Assembly: GCA_963522175.1 (NCBI GenBank)
Contig: CAUQXC010000004.1
Span: forward strand, 62,001 to 126,000
Source of the DNA: CAKAHY01 sp963522175
Lineage (GTDB): Bacteria; Bacillota; Clostridia; Lachnospirales; Lachnospiraceae
Reading direction: 5' to 3'
Length of the DNA: 64,000 nucleotides
The translations under genes and the position numbers were made by a program. Every line of letters begins with the position of its first letter. Position 1 is the first letter of the stretch. The notes beneath the pieces are model-generated. The model was not told the origin of the DNA and did no database searches. It saw only the letters and a list, made by a program, of their open reading frames with translations. This document shows, piece after piece, positions 16,974 through 25,884 of the stretch.

Positions 16974-17969
16974 ATGGAGAGGAAAATTATAAATACACAG
17001 CTGAATAAGGAAGACGCTCAAACGGAAAAAACTCTCAGACCTATGTACTTATCGGAATATGTAGGGCAGGAAAGAATCAAAGACAACTTGAAGGTTTATA
17101 TAGATGCCGCCAAATTAAGGGGAGAAAGTCTGGACCATGTATTGTTTTACGGCCCTCCGGGACTCGGTAAGACTACTTTAAGTACGATAATAGCCAATGA
17201 AATGGGTGTAAATATCAAGATTACATCCGGACCGGCTATTGAAAAACCCGGAGATATGGCGGCTATTTTAAGTTCTTTAGATGAGAATGATGTTCTTTTT
17301 ATAGATGAAATTCACAGGCTGAACAAACAGGTAGAGGAGCTTTTATACCCGGCAATGGAGGACTTTGCCATAGATATCGTCATAGGGAAGGAGCAGGGCG
17401 CAAAAAGCATAAGACTTGAGCTTCCGAAGTTTACCCTTGTAGGCGCGACGACAAGAGCGGGTCTTCTTTCGGCACCTTTAAGAGACAGGTTCGGAGTGGT
17501 TCAAAAGCTTGAATTTTATACTCAGGCGGAGCTTAAAAGTATAATAAGCCGTTCGGCAACCGTCCTCGGTATAGAAATAGATGCCGAGGGAGCTATGGAA
17601 ATGGCAAGAAGAAGCAGGGGAACGCCAAGGCTTGCCAACAGGCTTTTAAAGAGAGTAAGAGACTTTGCACAAGTGAAATATGACGGGAATATCACAAAAG
17701 AAGTTACCGATTATGCCCTGGATATATTGGATGTCGACAAGCTTGGACTTGACAACAACGACAGAGAGATTTTATTGACTATCATAGAAAAATTTTCAGG
17801 CGGTCCTGTGGGACTTGACACCTTGTCGGCCTCTATAGGCGAGGATTCAGGCACTTTGGAAGAAGTTTATGAACCCTATCTTCTTATGAACGGGCTTATA
17901 AACAGAACCCCAAGAGGCAGGGTTGCCACCGAAAACGCATATAAACATTTGGGAATAAGTAAGGAATAA
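16974..17969 (+). CDS. ruvB: Holliday junction helicase motor RuvB
   Basis: RuvB is the AAA+ ring ATPase that drives branch migration with RuvA. The 331 residues contain Walker A GPPGLGKTT starting at residue 60, Walker B FIDEIHRL, sensor 1 in LVGATTRAG, the arginine finger region APLRDRFG, and the C-terminal winged helix that ends TPRGRVATENAYKHLG. GAGGT precedes the ATG. It is followed at once by yaaA, with one base between. Confidence 0.97.
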   Translation: MERKIINTQLNKEDAQTEKTLRPMYLSEYVGQERIKDNLKVYIDAAKLRGESLDHVLFYGPPGLGKTTLSTIIANEMGVNIKITSGPAIEKPGDMAAILSSLDENDVLFIDEIHRLNKQVEELLYPAMEDFAIDIVIGKEQGAKSIRLELPKFTLVGATTRAGLLSAPLRDRFGVVQKLEFYTQAELKSIISRSATVLGIEIDAEGAMEMARRSRGTPRLANRLLKRVRDFAQVKYDGNITKEVTDYALDILDVDKLGLDNNDREILLTIIEKFSGGPVGLDTLSASIGEDSGTLEEVYEPYLLMNGLINRTPRGRVATENAYKHLGISKE

Positions 17970-17970
17970 A

Positions 17971-18726
17971 ATGAAAATAATTATCAGTCCGGCAAAAACA
18001 ATAAATATTGATGAGGATTATGTTTATGATATAACAAAAGCGCCGTATTACGAAAAGACGGCAGCTCTTTTGAGTTATTTAAAAGGTCTGTCTTATGAAG
18101 AGCTTAAAGGGATATGGAAATGCAATGACAAGCTTGCAAAGCTTAATTACGAACGCATTATGAATATGGAGCTTGATAAAAATACAAGCTCCGCTCTTTT
18201 TGCGTACGAAGGCTTGCAATATCAATATCTGAGTGCAAAAACTCTCGAATTGCCGGATATGGAATATTTGGAAAAGCATTTGAGAGTACTTTCAGGTTTT
18301 TACGGTATTGTGAAGCCGAGTACCGGAATCTGTGCTTACAGGTTGGAGATGCAGGCACGGATAGATTATGAAGGATATGATAACCTTTACGATTATTGGG
18401 CCGAAGATATAGTAAAAGAACTTACAAGAGACGGTGATAAAGAAATTTTAAATCTTGCATCCAAGGAGTATTCAAAATGTGTATACAGATATGAAAAATC
18501 GGAAGCTTTGAGCATAAAGGATGTTGATTTTTGCGAAATTATTTCGGGTAAAGCAAAGCAGAAAGCGACACTTGCCAAAATGGCAAGAGGAGAGCTTGTA
18601 AGGCTTATGGCAAAGCATCAAATTACGGATTTGGAAAAAATAAAGAAGCTCAAAGTTTTGGACTTTGAGTATTGCAAGGAACGCTCCGATGACAAGCACT
18701 TCGTATTCGTCAAAAATCGGGCTTAA
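17971..18726 (+). CDS. yaaA: YaaA family peroxide-stress protein (UPF0246)
   Basis: This 251-residue protein begins with the family signature MKIIISPAKTIN and has FAYEGLQYQYLSA, LSGFYGIVKP, and a C-terminal DFEYCKERSDDKHFVFVK. In E. coli YaaA limits free iron and DNA damage during hydrogen peroxide stress and has a DNA-binding fold. The biochemical mechanism is not settled. It is translationally close to ruvB (one base), so it may be coexpressed with DNA repair genes. The next operon has its own promoter 10 bases after the stop. Confidence 0.9.
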   Translation: MKIIISPAKTINIDEDYVYDITKAPYYEKTAALLSYLKGLSYEELKGIWKCNDKLAKLNYERIMNMELDKNTSSALFAYEGLQYQYLSAKTLELPDMEYLEKHLRVLSGFYGIVKPSTGICAYRLEMQARIDYEGYDNLYDYWAEDIVKELTRDGDKEILNLASKEYSKCVYRYEKSEALSIKDVDFCEIISGKAKQKATLAKMARGELVRLMAKHQITDLEKIKKLKVLDFEYCKERSDDKHFVFVKNRA

Positions 18727-18735
18727 GTACCGTGT

Positions 18736-18764
18736 TTGCAAGCTATAAGGACTTATGATATAAT
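18736..18764 (+). promoter_or_regulatory. Promoter of the cdaA operon
   Basis: TTGCAA at 18736-18741 and a perfect TATAAT at 18759-18764 are 17 bases apart. The predicted start near 18771 leaves about 40 bases before the GTG at 18812. It would drive the two membrane genes, cdaA and cdaR. Confidence 0.75.
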
Positions 18765-18811
18765 AAGAAGGTTATATAGTTTGTTTATAAAAAAGCGAGT
18801 AGGAGAAAACG

Positions 18812-19240
18812 GTGCTTAACGAGGATAAGATAAAGCTTATGACGGAGCTTGCTCTTTACGAGAAGAAAGAAAAGAAGGCTCTTTATATTGCGGGAACATA
18901 TTTTAAGAAGGACTATATTCACAAGCATTTGCTTCAGTCTTTTTTCAGTTTTACGGTCGGCTATGTGCTCATTACGGTGTTGCTTGCCCTGTACGGAATA
19001 CAGTTTATGTTGAGTGTAGTCAATATTTTTGAACTCACAAAGATGTTTAAAATATATATTTTTATCTATTTTTTCGGCTTAATTTTATATGAGCTCCTGA
19101 CTGTGTATATATATGCGAGGCGTTATGATAAGATGAAAAAAAAGAACGGGGAATATATCCTCAGATTGACAAGACTTAATAAGAGGTATGACTTTGGAGG
19201 CAGAAGCAAGGAACTTGCCAAGGAGGATAAAGATGCTTAG
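18812..19240 (+). CDS. Unrecognised small membrane protein upstream of cdaA
   Basis: The 142 residues have a charged N terminus rich in Lys and Glu, two hydrophobic segments at about 48-70 and 82-105, and a basic C terminus (RRYDKMKKKNGEYILRL). GTG at 18812 is chosen because AGGAG lies 7 bases upstream. It is the first gene after a strong promoter and overlaps the next gene by 8 bases, so the two are probably translated together and may form one complex. I do not recognise a domain. Its only clue to function is the operon with cdaA and cdaR. Confidence 0.75.
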   Translation: MLNEDKIKLMTELALYEKKEKKALYIAGTYFKKDYIHKHLLQSFFSFTVGYVLITVLLALYGIQFMLSVVNIFELTKMFKIYIFIYFFGLILYELLTVYIYARRYDKMKKKNGEYILRLTRLNKRYDFGGRSKELAKEDKDA

Positions 19241-20225
19241 ATTGCTCATTTTAAGAGAGAAAATAAAAATATTTTACGGAAAGTACGGTATGTTTATAAT
19301 TCCCGCTTTTAAATTTTGCCTGGTGTTAAGCATACTTATGCTTATAAATCTCAATATAGGGTATTTGAATTTACTTAAGGATCCCATGCTTGCGGTAAGC
19401 CTTGCTTTGCTGTGTGCGGTTTTGCCTTTTTCGGCTGTAACCGTTTTAGTCTTTTTATATTTACTTGCAAATATTTTCAGCGTTTCGGTGGAAATGTTTT
19501 TGGCTATAAGTATTTTCTTTTCTGCAGTAGGAATTTTATATTACAGCTTTAAGCCGGGTAACTCGTATCTTTTGCTTGTGGTTCCGCTTTTATTTGTCTT
19601 AAAAATTCCGTATCTTATTCCTCTTGTTGTCGGACTCGGCTCGGGTATCGTATCGGTTATACCTGTGAGTGCAGGTGTTTTATTATACTATCTTTTACTA
19701 TACATAAAGAATAATGTCGGAGTCTTAACCAATGAGCTTTCAGTGGATATAAGCGTGAGATATTTGGAGATGTTTAACAGGTTTCTGGTAAATAAAGAAA
19801 TTTATATTTATATGTTTGCTTTTGCGGCAACCATAGTGCTTGTAAATATTACGCGCAGTCTTTCGGTGGATTATTCATGGGAAATAGCCATAGCGGTGGG
19901 TGTGACCTCTTTACTGATATTTATTTTTGTAGGTGAATTTGTGATGAATGTAACCTTGCCGGTTATGGAGCTTGTTGTAGGGCTGAGCGTATCGGCGCTT
20001 TTTGCATATATATATAAATTTTTTGTTTTTAACATAGATTACACAAGAACGGAGTATACTCAGTTCGAAGATGACGAGTATTACTATTATGTAAAAGCTG
20101 TGCCTAAAATAAGCGTGAAAGTTCCCGAATATAAGACAGAAAAAATAATTACGGTAAAAAACGCAAGGAAAAACAGAAAAGAAGAAAAGCTTGAAAAAAG
20201 TGAGAAAGTACAAAGTGATAATTAA
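19233..20225 (+). CDS. Unrecognised polytopic membrane protein upstream of cdaA
   Basis: This 330-residue protein has about eight or nine hydrophobic segments in its first 260 residues, then a soluble tail of about 65 residues. The tail holds an acidic and aromatic patch, FEDDEYYYYVK, followed by a very basic end, KNARKNRKEEKLEKSEK. ATG at 19233 follows AGGAGG and overlaps the preceding stop. It sits 25 bases before cdaA. The architecture resembles a permease-like core with a cytosolic tail, but no transporter signature is visible. A role in membrane partnership with CdaA or CdaR is only a guess from position. Confidence 0.75.
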   Translation: MLRLLILREKIKIFYGKYGMFIIPAFKFCLVLSILMLINLNIGYLNLLKDPMLAVSLALLCAVLPFSAVTVLVFLYLLANIFSVSVEMFLAISIFFSAVGILYYSFKPGNSYLLLVVPLLFVLKIPYLIPLVVGLGSGIVSVIPVSAGVLLYYLLLYIKNNVGVLTNELSVDISVRYLEMFNRFLVNKEIYIYMFAFAATIVLVNITRSLSVDYSWEIAIAVGVTSLLIFIFVGEFVMNVTLPVMELVVGLSVSALFAYIYKFFVFNIDYTRTEYTQFEDDEYYYYVKAVPKISVKVPEYKTEKIITVKNARKNRKEEKLEKSEKVQSDN

Positions 20226-20250
20226 AAAAGTGACAGGAGGGCGATGAGCG

Positions 20251-21138
20251 GTGAATATAGACAGATTTTTGGGTTCTTGGAGTTCTTTGTTCCCGAGAAA
20301 CATTGTTGATATTTTGACAAATCTTATAGAGGTAGCTATAATCGCATACATTGTATATATAATTCTCTTATGGATAAAAAATACAAGAGCATGGCAGCTT
20401 TTAAAGGGATTGGTGCTGATTTTTGCCTTTACGCTTGCGGCGGCAATATTCAGATTTGACGCTATACTTTGGATTTTAAGTAAGATAGCTACTATAGCGG
20501 TAACGGCGTTGATAATAATTTTCCAGCCGGAATTAAGAAGAGCTTTGGAGCAACTCGGAAGTCGTAATTTCCTTTTAAATGCCTTTCCTTTCAGTCCCAA
20601 GGCATCAGCGGAAACCCACGTAAAAGATATGGATGAGCTTATAAAGGCTTCATTCGAGCTTGCGGCATGTAAGACGGGAGCCCTCATAGTTATTGAAAGG
20701 GATGAGTCTTTACAGGAGTTTATAAAAACCGGAATAAAAATAGATGCTGCAATAAGTTCTCAACTTCTTATAAATATTTTTGAACACAATACGCCTCTGC
20801 ATGACGGAGCGGTTATAATAGTAAACAACAGAATAGATGCAGCTACCTGTTATCTTCCTTTGTCCGAAAACAGCAGTATCAGCAAGGCACTCGGAACAAG
20901 GCACAGAGCGGCTATAGGAATAAGTGAGGTCAGTGATTCGGTTACAATAGTGGTATCCGAAGAAACGGGCAGAGTTTCTGTTGCCTATCAGGGAAGAATC
21001 ATAAAGGTAAGTGATTCGAGTGAATTAAGAAATAAACTTGTGAATCTTGTTTATACGGATGACGGAGTTAAAACTTCAGGTTCAAGATTCGGAATGTGGA
21101 AGATGGGGAATACAAATGAAAGAAAAATTAAGCAATAA
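20251..21138 (+). CDS. cdaA: Diadenylate cyclase CdaA
   Basis: CdaA joins two ATP into cyclic di-AMP, the second messenger for potassium and osmotic balance and cell wall integrity. The 295 residues have three N-terminal membrane helices (about 15-95) and a DAC domain with both catalytic motifs, DGA at 185-187 and RHR at 217-219. GTG at 20251 follows AGGAGG by 10 bases. The end overlaps cdaR by 23 bases. GlmM, the usual third partner, is not in this window. Compared with B. subtilis CdaA the motifs are shifted by 14 residues, so the N terminus is slightly longer. Confidence 0.95.
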   Translation: MNIDRFLGSWSSLFPRNIVDILTNLIEVAIIAYIVYIILLWIKNTRAWQLLKGLVLIFAFTLAAAIFRFDAILWILSKIATIAVTALIIIFQPELRRALEQLGSRNFLLNAFPFSPKASAETHVKDMDELIKASFELAACKTGALIVIERDESLQEFIKTGIKIDAAISSQLLINIFEHNTPLHDGAVIIVNNRIDAATCYLPLSENSSISKALGTRHRAAIGISEVSDSVTIVVSEETGRVSVAYQGRIIKVSDSSELRNKLVNLVYTDDGVKTSGSRFGMWKMGNTNERKIKQ

Positions 21139-22528
21139 TTTATTTTTGAAAATTATCTCCATATTTGTCGCCTTCATTGTATGGCTTGTCGTTATAGACA
21201 TATCAAACCCTCCGGTAACACTTACAAAAACGGTAACTTTACAAATAGAAGGTGAAGATATTATAAGCACTGCGGGAAAAACTTACACTTTAAATGTGGG
21301 TAACAGTGTGAATGTAACATACAATGTAAGATCTAAGGACAGAGACAAAGTCAGTGCCGATGATTTTAAGGCATATATAGATTTGGGAGACCTGTACTCC
21401 GTTACGGGAGCGGTACCGGTAAATATAGAGATGCTTGATAATGCCGGATATATAATCGGTTCACCTATAGTAAGACCGGGAGTTGTTACCGTGTCCACAG
21501 AGGACATGCAGAGAAAAGAATTTAAGCTTACGACAAATACGAAGGGAGAACCGGTTGAGGGCTACAGCGTAGGTACGGTAAGCATAGAGCCGGAAAATGT
21601 TTTTGTAAGCGGTCCGGTATCGGTTATAGGAAGGATTTCGGCTGTCGGAGTGGAGATAGATGTAAGCGGTGCAAGCGATGATATGGAAGGTATTACAAGA
21701 CCGGTATTTTACGATGCGAACGGAAACAGGATCAGTATAGAAGAATCTATGGTCGCAATCGATAATGAGGAGATAAAATATACGGTAAGCATTTTGAAGG
21801 GAAAGACATTAAGCCTCAGGTTCAATACAAGCGGAGAGGTTGCAAAGGGATATAGATTTATGGGAGCGGAAAGTTCCACAAAGTCGATATCCGTAATAGG
21901 TCAGGCTGAGGATTTAAGCGAGCTCAGTATAGTCGAGATACCTGCAAGTCTTTTAAATCTCAATAATGCCAGTGCGGATAAGACCATAACCTTCGATATA
22001 TCGGAATTCTTGCCGGCTAAGGTAAAGGTAAGAGGTAATTCCGAGGTAAGTGTTACGCTTAAGGTTGAAGCTTTAAATAAAAAGTCGTTCATACTTGAAT
22101 TAAGTGATATGGAGCAGAGCGGACATACAAGCGGTTATTCGTATAAGATAAGTCCTGAGAAAGTCACGGTTGTTGTTTCGGGTGTTGAAGAAAGTCTGTC
22201 AAAGCTCAGTGCGAAGAGCTTGGGTGCAAAAATAGAGTATTCACAGCTTACAAAAGGAAATCATTCGGGAAGCCTTAAATTCAAGCTTCCGGAAGGTTTG
22301 GAGATAGATTCCTATACTCCTTTTGAAATTATAGTTTCGGATTCTGCAGGCGAGACGAGTACGAGTACGGAGGAGGAGAGTACGGAGGAAACGACGGCGC
22401 CCGTGACAAGCTCTGCAAAAAGCGAAGTAAAAACGGAAGCTAAAACTGAGCAAAAGACGGAGCCTAAAGCTGAGAGCGGGATAAAAAACGAAAGTAAAAA
22501 AGAGGTACAAAGAGTACCTGAAAATTAA
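21116..22528 (+). CDS. cdaR: CdaA regulator CdaR (YbbR-domain protein)
   Basis: CdaR is a membrane-anchored extracytoplasmic protein that binds CdaA and tunes its activity. The 470 residues start with one membrane helix (about 11-31) and then contain several YbbR-type beta repeats up to about residue 400, with the recurring pattern GYSVGTVSIEPENVFVSGP. The last 60 residues are rich in Thr, Ser, Glu and Lys and probably unstructured. ATG at 21116 is used because GGGGA lies about 7 bases upstream, inside the end of cdaA. The overlap suggests coupled translation. Confidence 0.9.
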   Translation: MKEKLSNNLFLKIISIFVAFIVWLVVIDISNPPVTLTKTVTLQIEGEDIISTAGKTYTLNVGNSVNVTYNVRSKDRDKVSADDFKAYIDLGDLYSVTGAVPVNIEMLDNAGYIIGSPIVRPGVVTVSTEDMQRKEFKLTTNTKGEPVEGYSVGTVSIEPENVFVSGPVSVIGRISAVGVEIDVSGASDDMEGITRPVFYDANGNRISIEESMVAIDNEEIKYTVSILKGKTLSLRFNTSGEVAKGYRFMGAESSTKSISVIGQAEDLSELSIVEIPASLLNLNNASADKTITFDISEFLPAKVKVRGNSEVSVTLKVEALNKKSFILELSDMEQSGHTSGYSYKISPEKVTVVVSGVEESLSKLSAKSLGAKIEYSQLTKGNHSGSLKFKLPEGLEIDSYTPFEIIVSDSAGETSTSTEEESTEETTAPVTSSAKSEVKTEAKTEQKTEPKAESGIKNESKKEVQRVPEN

Positions 22529-22581
22529 GCCGATATTGACTTAATGGGAGTTTTGCCGTTTTTTAAAAATAGGAGAGTATT

Positions 22582-22845
22582 ATGATAAAACAAAAGATCA
22601 AGGTTACAAATCCCAGCGGATTGCATTTAAGACCGGCGGGGAATTTGTGTAAGCAAGCATTGATGTTCGAGTCCCGAATATATATCGTGTTTGAGGATGC
22701 AAAATATAACGCAAAAAGTGTCTTGAGTGTACTTGGAGCCTGTGTCAAATGTGGGGATGAGATTGAAATAGAGTGTAGCGGTAAGGATGAAGCAAAGGCG
22801 CTTGAAACAATAATAGAATTGGTTGAAAGCGGTTTTGGAGAGTAG
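22582..22845 (+). CDS. ptsH: Phosphocarrier protein HPr
   Basis: HPr passes phosphate from EI to sugar-specific EIIA domains of the PTS and in Firmicutes is also regulated at Ser46. The 87-residue protein has the active-site His15 in SGLHLRPAG, with Leu where Ala is most common, and Ser46 in NAKSVLSVLG, the HPr kinase site. An HPr kinase gene is not in this window. The gene lies 53 bases after cdaR and 19 before ptsI. It supplies phosphate to TreP encoded at 31564. Confidence 0.93.
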   Translation: MIKQKIKVTNPSGLHLRPAGNLCKQALMFESRIYIVFEDAKYNAKSVLSVLGACVKCGDEIEIECSGKDEAKALETIIELVESGFGE

Positions 22846-22864
22846 TGTTCTAAAAGGAGGTCTT

Positions 22865-24574
22865 ATGGTTGTATTCGGTACAGGAGCATCAAACGGTATA
22901 GGTATAGGTAAAGCGGCGGTTGTAAGGGATATTAAGCCCGAGGTTATAAAAACTTTCGTTTCCGATGTTGTCGCTGAAGAAAAGAGATTTTTGGATACTT
23001 TGGAAAAGACAAAAGAAGAAACCGAAAATATGATTAAGGTTTTGGCTGATAAGGTAGGAGAAAAAGAAGCCGCCATATTGGAAGGGCATATACTTCTTAT
23101 GTCAGATCCGGCTCTCATAGACGAAATATCAAAAATAATCAAAAATGATAGCGTAAATGCGGAGTTTGCCGTTGAGAGTGTTTGCGATTTGTATGCCGGA
23201 ATGTTCGCCTCCATGGATGACGAGCTTATGCAGCAAAGAGCTGCGGATATGAATGATATAAAGCTGAGGCTCATAAAAGAACTTTCGGGCATCAAGAGTG
23301 TAGATATTGCAAGTCTTGAGGAAGGGAGTATTCTTATAGCCGAAGATCTTACTCCTTCGATGACTTCAGGCTTGGATCCTCATGCGGTGTACGGTATAGT
23401 TACGGAGCTTGGAGGAAGAACCTCTCATTCAGCCATACTTGCCAGAGCTCTCGAGATACCGGCGGTTGTTGCCTGTAAAGAGATAATAAGCTCGGTAAAA
23501 GACGGGGATATTGTTTGCTTTGACGGAGAAAAAGGAGAGGTTTACATTAATCCCGACGAGGAGAAGAAAAAATTTTTTGAAGAAGAAAAAAATATCTATC
23601 TTACTAAAAAAAGAGAACTTGAAGCTTATAAAGGTAAAGAAAGTATAACAAAAGACGGATACAAGGCAGAACTTGCTGCAAACATAGGAAATCCGAACGA
23701 TGCCGCAAAAGCTTTGGAGTATGATGCCGAGGGTATAGGGCTTTTCAGAACCGAGTTTTTGTTTATGGACAGAAACAATGTTCCGAGCGAAGAAGAGCAG
23801 TTTGAGGCATACAAAAAGGTGGCTTCTCTTATGAAGGGAAAGCCTGTAATAATAAGAACTCTCGATATAGGCGGAGATAAGGAAATACCTTATCTCGGTA
23901 TAGAAAAGGACGAAAATCCTTTCCTCGGCTACAGAGCTGTAAGACTATGTCTTGACAGATATGAGGATCTTTACAAGCCTCAGCTTCTTGCTTTACTCAG
24001 AGCCAGTGCTTTCGGAGATATACGTATAATGATTCCTTTTATAAGCTGTGTGGACGAACTCAGAAAAGCAAAGGCACTAATAAATGAACTCAAGAAAGAG
24101 CTTGATGAGAAAGATATTGCCTATAATAAAGATATAAAAGTCGGAATAATGATGGAAACGGCTGCGGCATCTCTTATAGCGGATATACTTGCGAAGGAAG
24201 CCGACTTCTTCAGTATAGGAACAAATGATTTAACTCAATATACTATGGCGGTTGACAGAGGTAACGATAAGGTTTCGTATCTCTACTCAAGTCTTAATCC
24301 GGCTGTTTTAAGAAGTATAAAAAATATTATTCTTGAAGGAAAGAAAGCGGGAATACCTGTCGGAATGTGCGGAGAAGCGGCAGCGGACAAGCTTATGCTT
24401 CCTTTGCTTCTTGCGTGGGGCTTAGATGAATTTTCCATGAGCGCTTCTTCCATATTGGAGCTTAGGAAGAGCATAATAAACTACACAAGGAAAGAGGCGA
24501 TAGAAATTGCCGAAAAGGCTATGGAATTTGAAACAGAGGAGGAAATCAGAGCTTATCTGAGAAAGGTATGTTAA
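22865..24574 (+). CDS. ptsI: PTS enzyme I
   Basis: Enzyme I takes phosphate from phosphoenolpyruvate and gives it to HPr, the first step of every PTS sugar uptake. The 569 residues contain the phospho-histidine motif GGRTSHSAILAR with His188, the PEP-binding region (GLFRTEFLFMDRN and IIRTLDIGGDK), and the C-terminal catalytic cysteine in PVGMCGEAA. ATG at 22865 follows AGGAGG (22856-22861) by 3 bases of spacing. Frames that start earlier lie inside ptsH. It overlaps the next gene by 7 bases. Confidence 0.97.
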   Translation: MVVFGTGASNGIGIGKAAVVRDIKPEVIKTFVSDVVAEEKRFLDTLEKTKEETENMIKVLADKVGEKEAAILEGHILLMSDPALIDEISKIIKNDSVNAEFAVESVCDLYAGMFASMDDELMQQRAADMNDIKLRLIKELSGIKSVDIASLEEGSILIAEDLTPSMTSGLDPHAVYGIVTELGGRTSHSAILARALEIPAVVACKEIISSVKDGDIVCFDGEKGEVYINPDEEKKKFFEEEKNIYLTKKRELEAYKGKESITKDGYKAELAANIGNPNDAAKALEYDAEGIGLFRTEFLFMDRNNVPSEEEQFEAYKKVASLMKGKPVIIRTLDIGGDKEIPYLGIEKDENPFLGYRAVRLCLDRYEDLYKPQLLALLRASAFGDIRIMIPFISCVDELRKAKALINELKKELDEKDIAYNKDIKVGIMMETAAASLIADILAKEADFFSIGTNDLTQYTMAVDRGNDKVSYLYSSLNPAVLRSIKNIILEGKKAGIPVGMCGEAAADKLMLPLLLAWGLDEFSMSASSILELRKSIINYTRKEAIEIAEKAMEFETEEEIRAYLRKVC

Positions 24575-25884
24575 TATATTCCGTTTTTGTACTGATAAGC
24601 TTTGTACTTGGCCGGATGGGGATATATACCTTATCCGGTTTTGCTTTAATATTATCCGCACTGTATTTGTATTATAGGGAGTATGAAGATTGTAAAAAAA
24701 TAATAAATTTGCCGGGGATTTTTTATCTGAGTTTTGTGGGAGGACAAGGTATTTCAGCCTTGAAACTGTCGTATCTGCAAAAGGATTGGGATCCAAAGAC
24801 ATGGATTTGCTTTTATTTGACGGTTTTATGCTTTACATTAAGCTGTAAGGTATTTCAAAGGCATTTGGAGCTTGGCAAAAGGAGTATGGATAAGACTTTA
24901 GAAAAATCGGAAAAAAAGGCGAGGATATTTGCTCTTTCAACCTGTATTTTGTGCCTCGTATCTTTGTTTTCTTTTTTGGCGGAGGCACTTATACTTGGTT
25001 ATATACCGCTCTTCATAAGGGGAGTACCGCATGCATACTCGTACTTCCATATTACAGGTTTGCATTACTTCACCGTTTCCTGTGTTTTGGTTCCTGCTAT
25101 GGCTGTGATATATTTTTTTCATTACTCAAAAGAGGGATTCAAGGATAAAAAACGCATGGATATTTATGTGCTTATAGCGGCGTTTACGGCTTTATGCATA
25201 CCTGTTTTGCTTGTATCGAGATTTCAATTTATTTTTGCGATAATCGTTGCTCTTGTGACCTTTTTATCCGTAAAGAGAGAGATAAAAGCACATATTGTGA
25301 TTTCGGCTTTTATTATCATCATTCCCGTATATGTGCTTTTAAGCGTGGCAAGAAGTCATGACATAGAGTATCTGAACGGAATATTTGAAATGAAAAATGC
25401 TTATCCCATATATATAAGTCAACCTTATATTTATATAGCCAATAACTATGATAATTTTAATGCGATGGTTGAAGGTATAGAAAAACACAGTATGGGGCTT
25501 AAGATGCTTTTTCCCGTACTTGCCTTATCGGGGCTTAAATTTGTTCTTGCGGATTTTCTCAGTTTTCCTTTGTTTATAACGAAAACCGAGCTTACGACTT
25601 TGACACTTGTCTACGATGCTTATTATGATTTCGGCTTATTCGGTCTTATGATCTTCTCCTGTGCTTTGGGAGCGCTTGCGGCAAAGCTTGAGAGTATAAG
25701 GGTAAGTAATCCGGTATTCTATCTGATATATGCACAGATACTTTTATATTTCCTGTTGGCGTTTTTTACCACATGGTTCAGCAATCCTACTACATGGTTT
25801 TATTTGCTGATAAGCATGTTTATCTATTTTATTACAGAAAAGAGGGGAAATAATGGTTTCGGAAAAAATGGCAAAGCTTCTTAA
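24568..25884 (+). CDS. Wzy-like oligosaccharide repeat-unit polymerase (membrane)
   Basis: The 438-residue protein has about 11 to 12 membrane segments with short loops and a large extracellular loop near residues 240-330, the topology of O-antigen/Wzy polymerases. No catalytic signature is certain. The motif NPTTWFYLL near the end and the polar periplasmic loop fit that group. Its ATG overlaps the ptsI stop by 7 bases and its end overlaps the aminotransferase by 32 bases. Other polysaccharide genes are not adjacent, so calling it a polymerase is tentative. Confidence 0.6.
   Translation: MLIYSVFVLISFVLGRMGIYTLSGFALILSALYLYYREYEDCKKIINLPGIFYLSFVGGQGISALKLSYLQKDWDPKTWICFYLTVLCFTLSCKVFQRHLELGKRSMDKTLEKSEKKARIFALSTCILCLVSLFSFLAEALILGYIPLFIRGVPHAYSYFHITGLHYFTVSCVLVPAMAVIYFFHYSKEGFKDKKRMDIYVLIAAFTALCIPVLLVSRFQFIFAIIVALVTFLSVKREIKAHIVISAFIIIIPVYVLLSVARSHDIEYLNGIFEMKNAYPIYISQPYIYIANNYDNFNAMVEGIEKHSMGLKMLFPVLALSGLKFVLADFLSFPLFITKTELTTLTLVYDAYYDFGLFGLMIFSCALGALAAKLESIRVSNPVFYLIYAQILLYFLLAFFTTWFSNPTTWFYLLISMFIYFITEKRGNNGFGKNGKAS

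Noticed and set aside
21047..21115. Longer start of cdaR inside cdaA
   Set aside because: The membrane anchor begins after MKEKLSNN, and the ribosome site lies just before ATG 21116.
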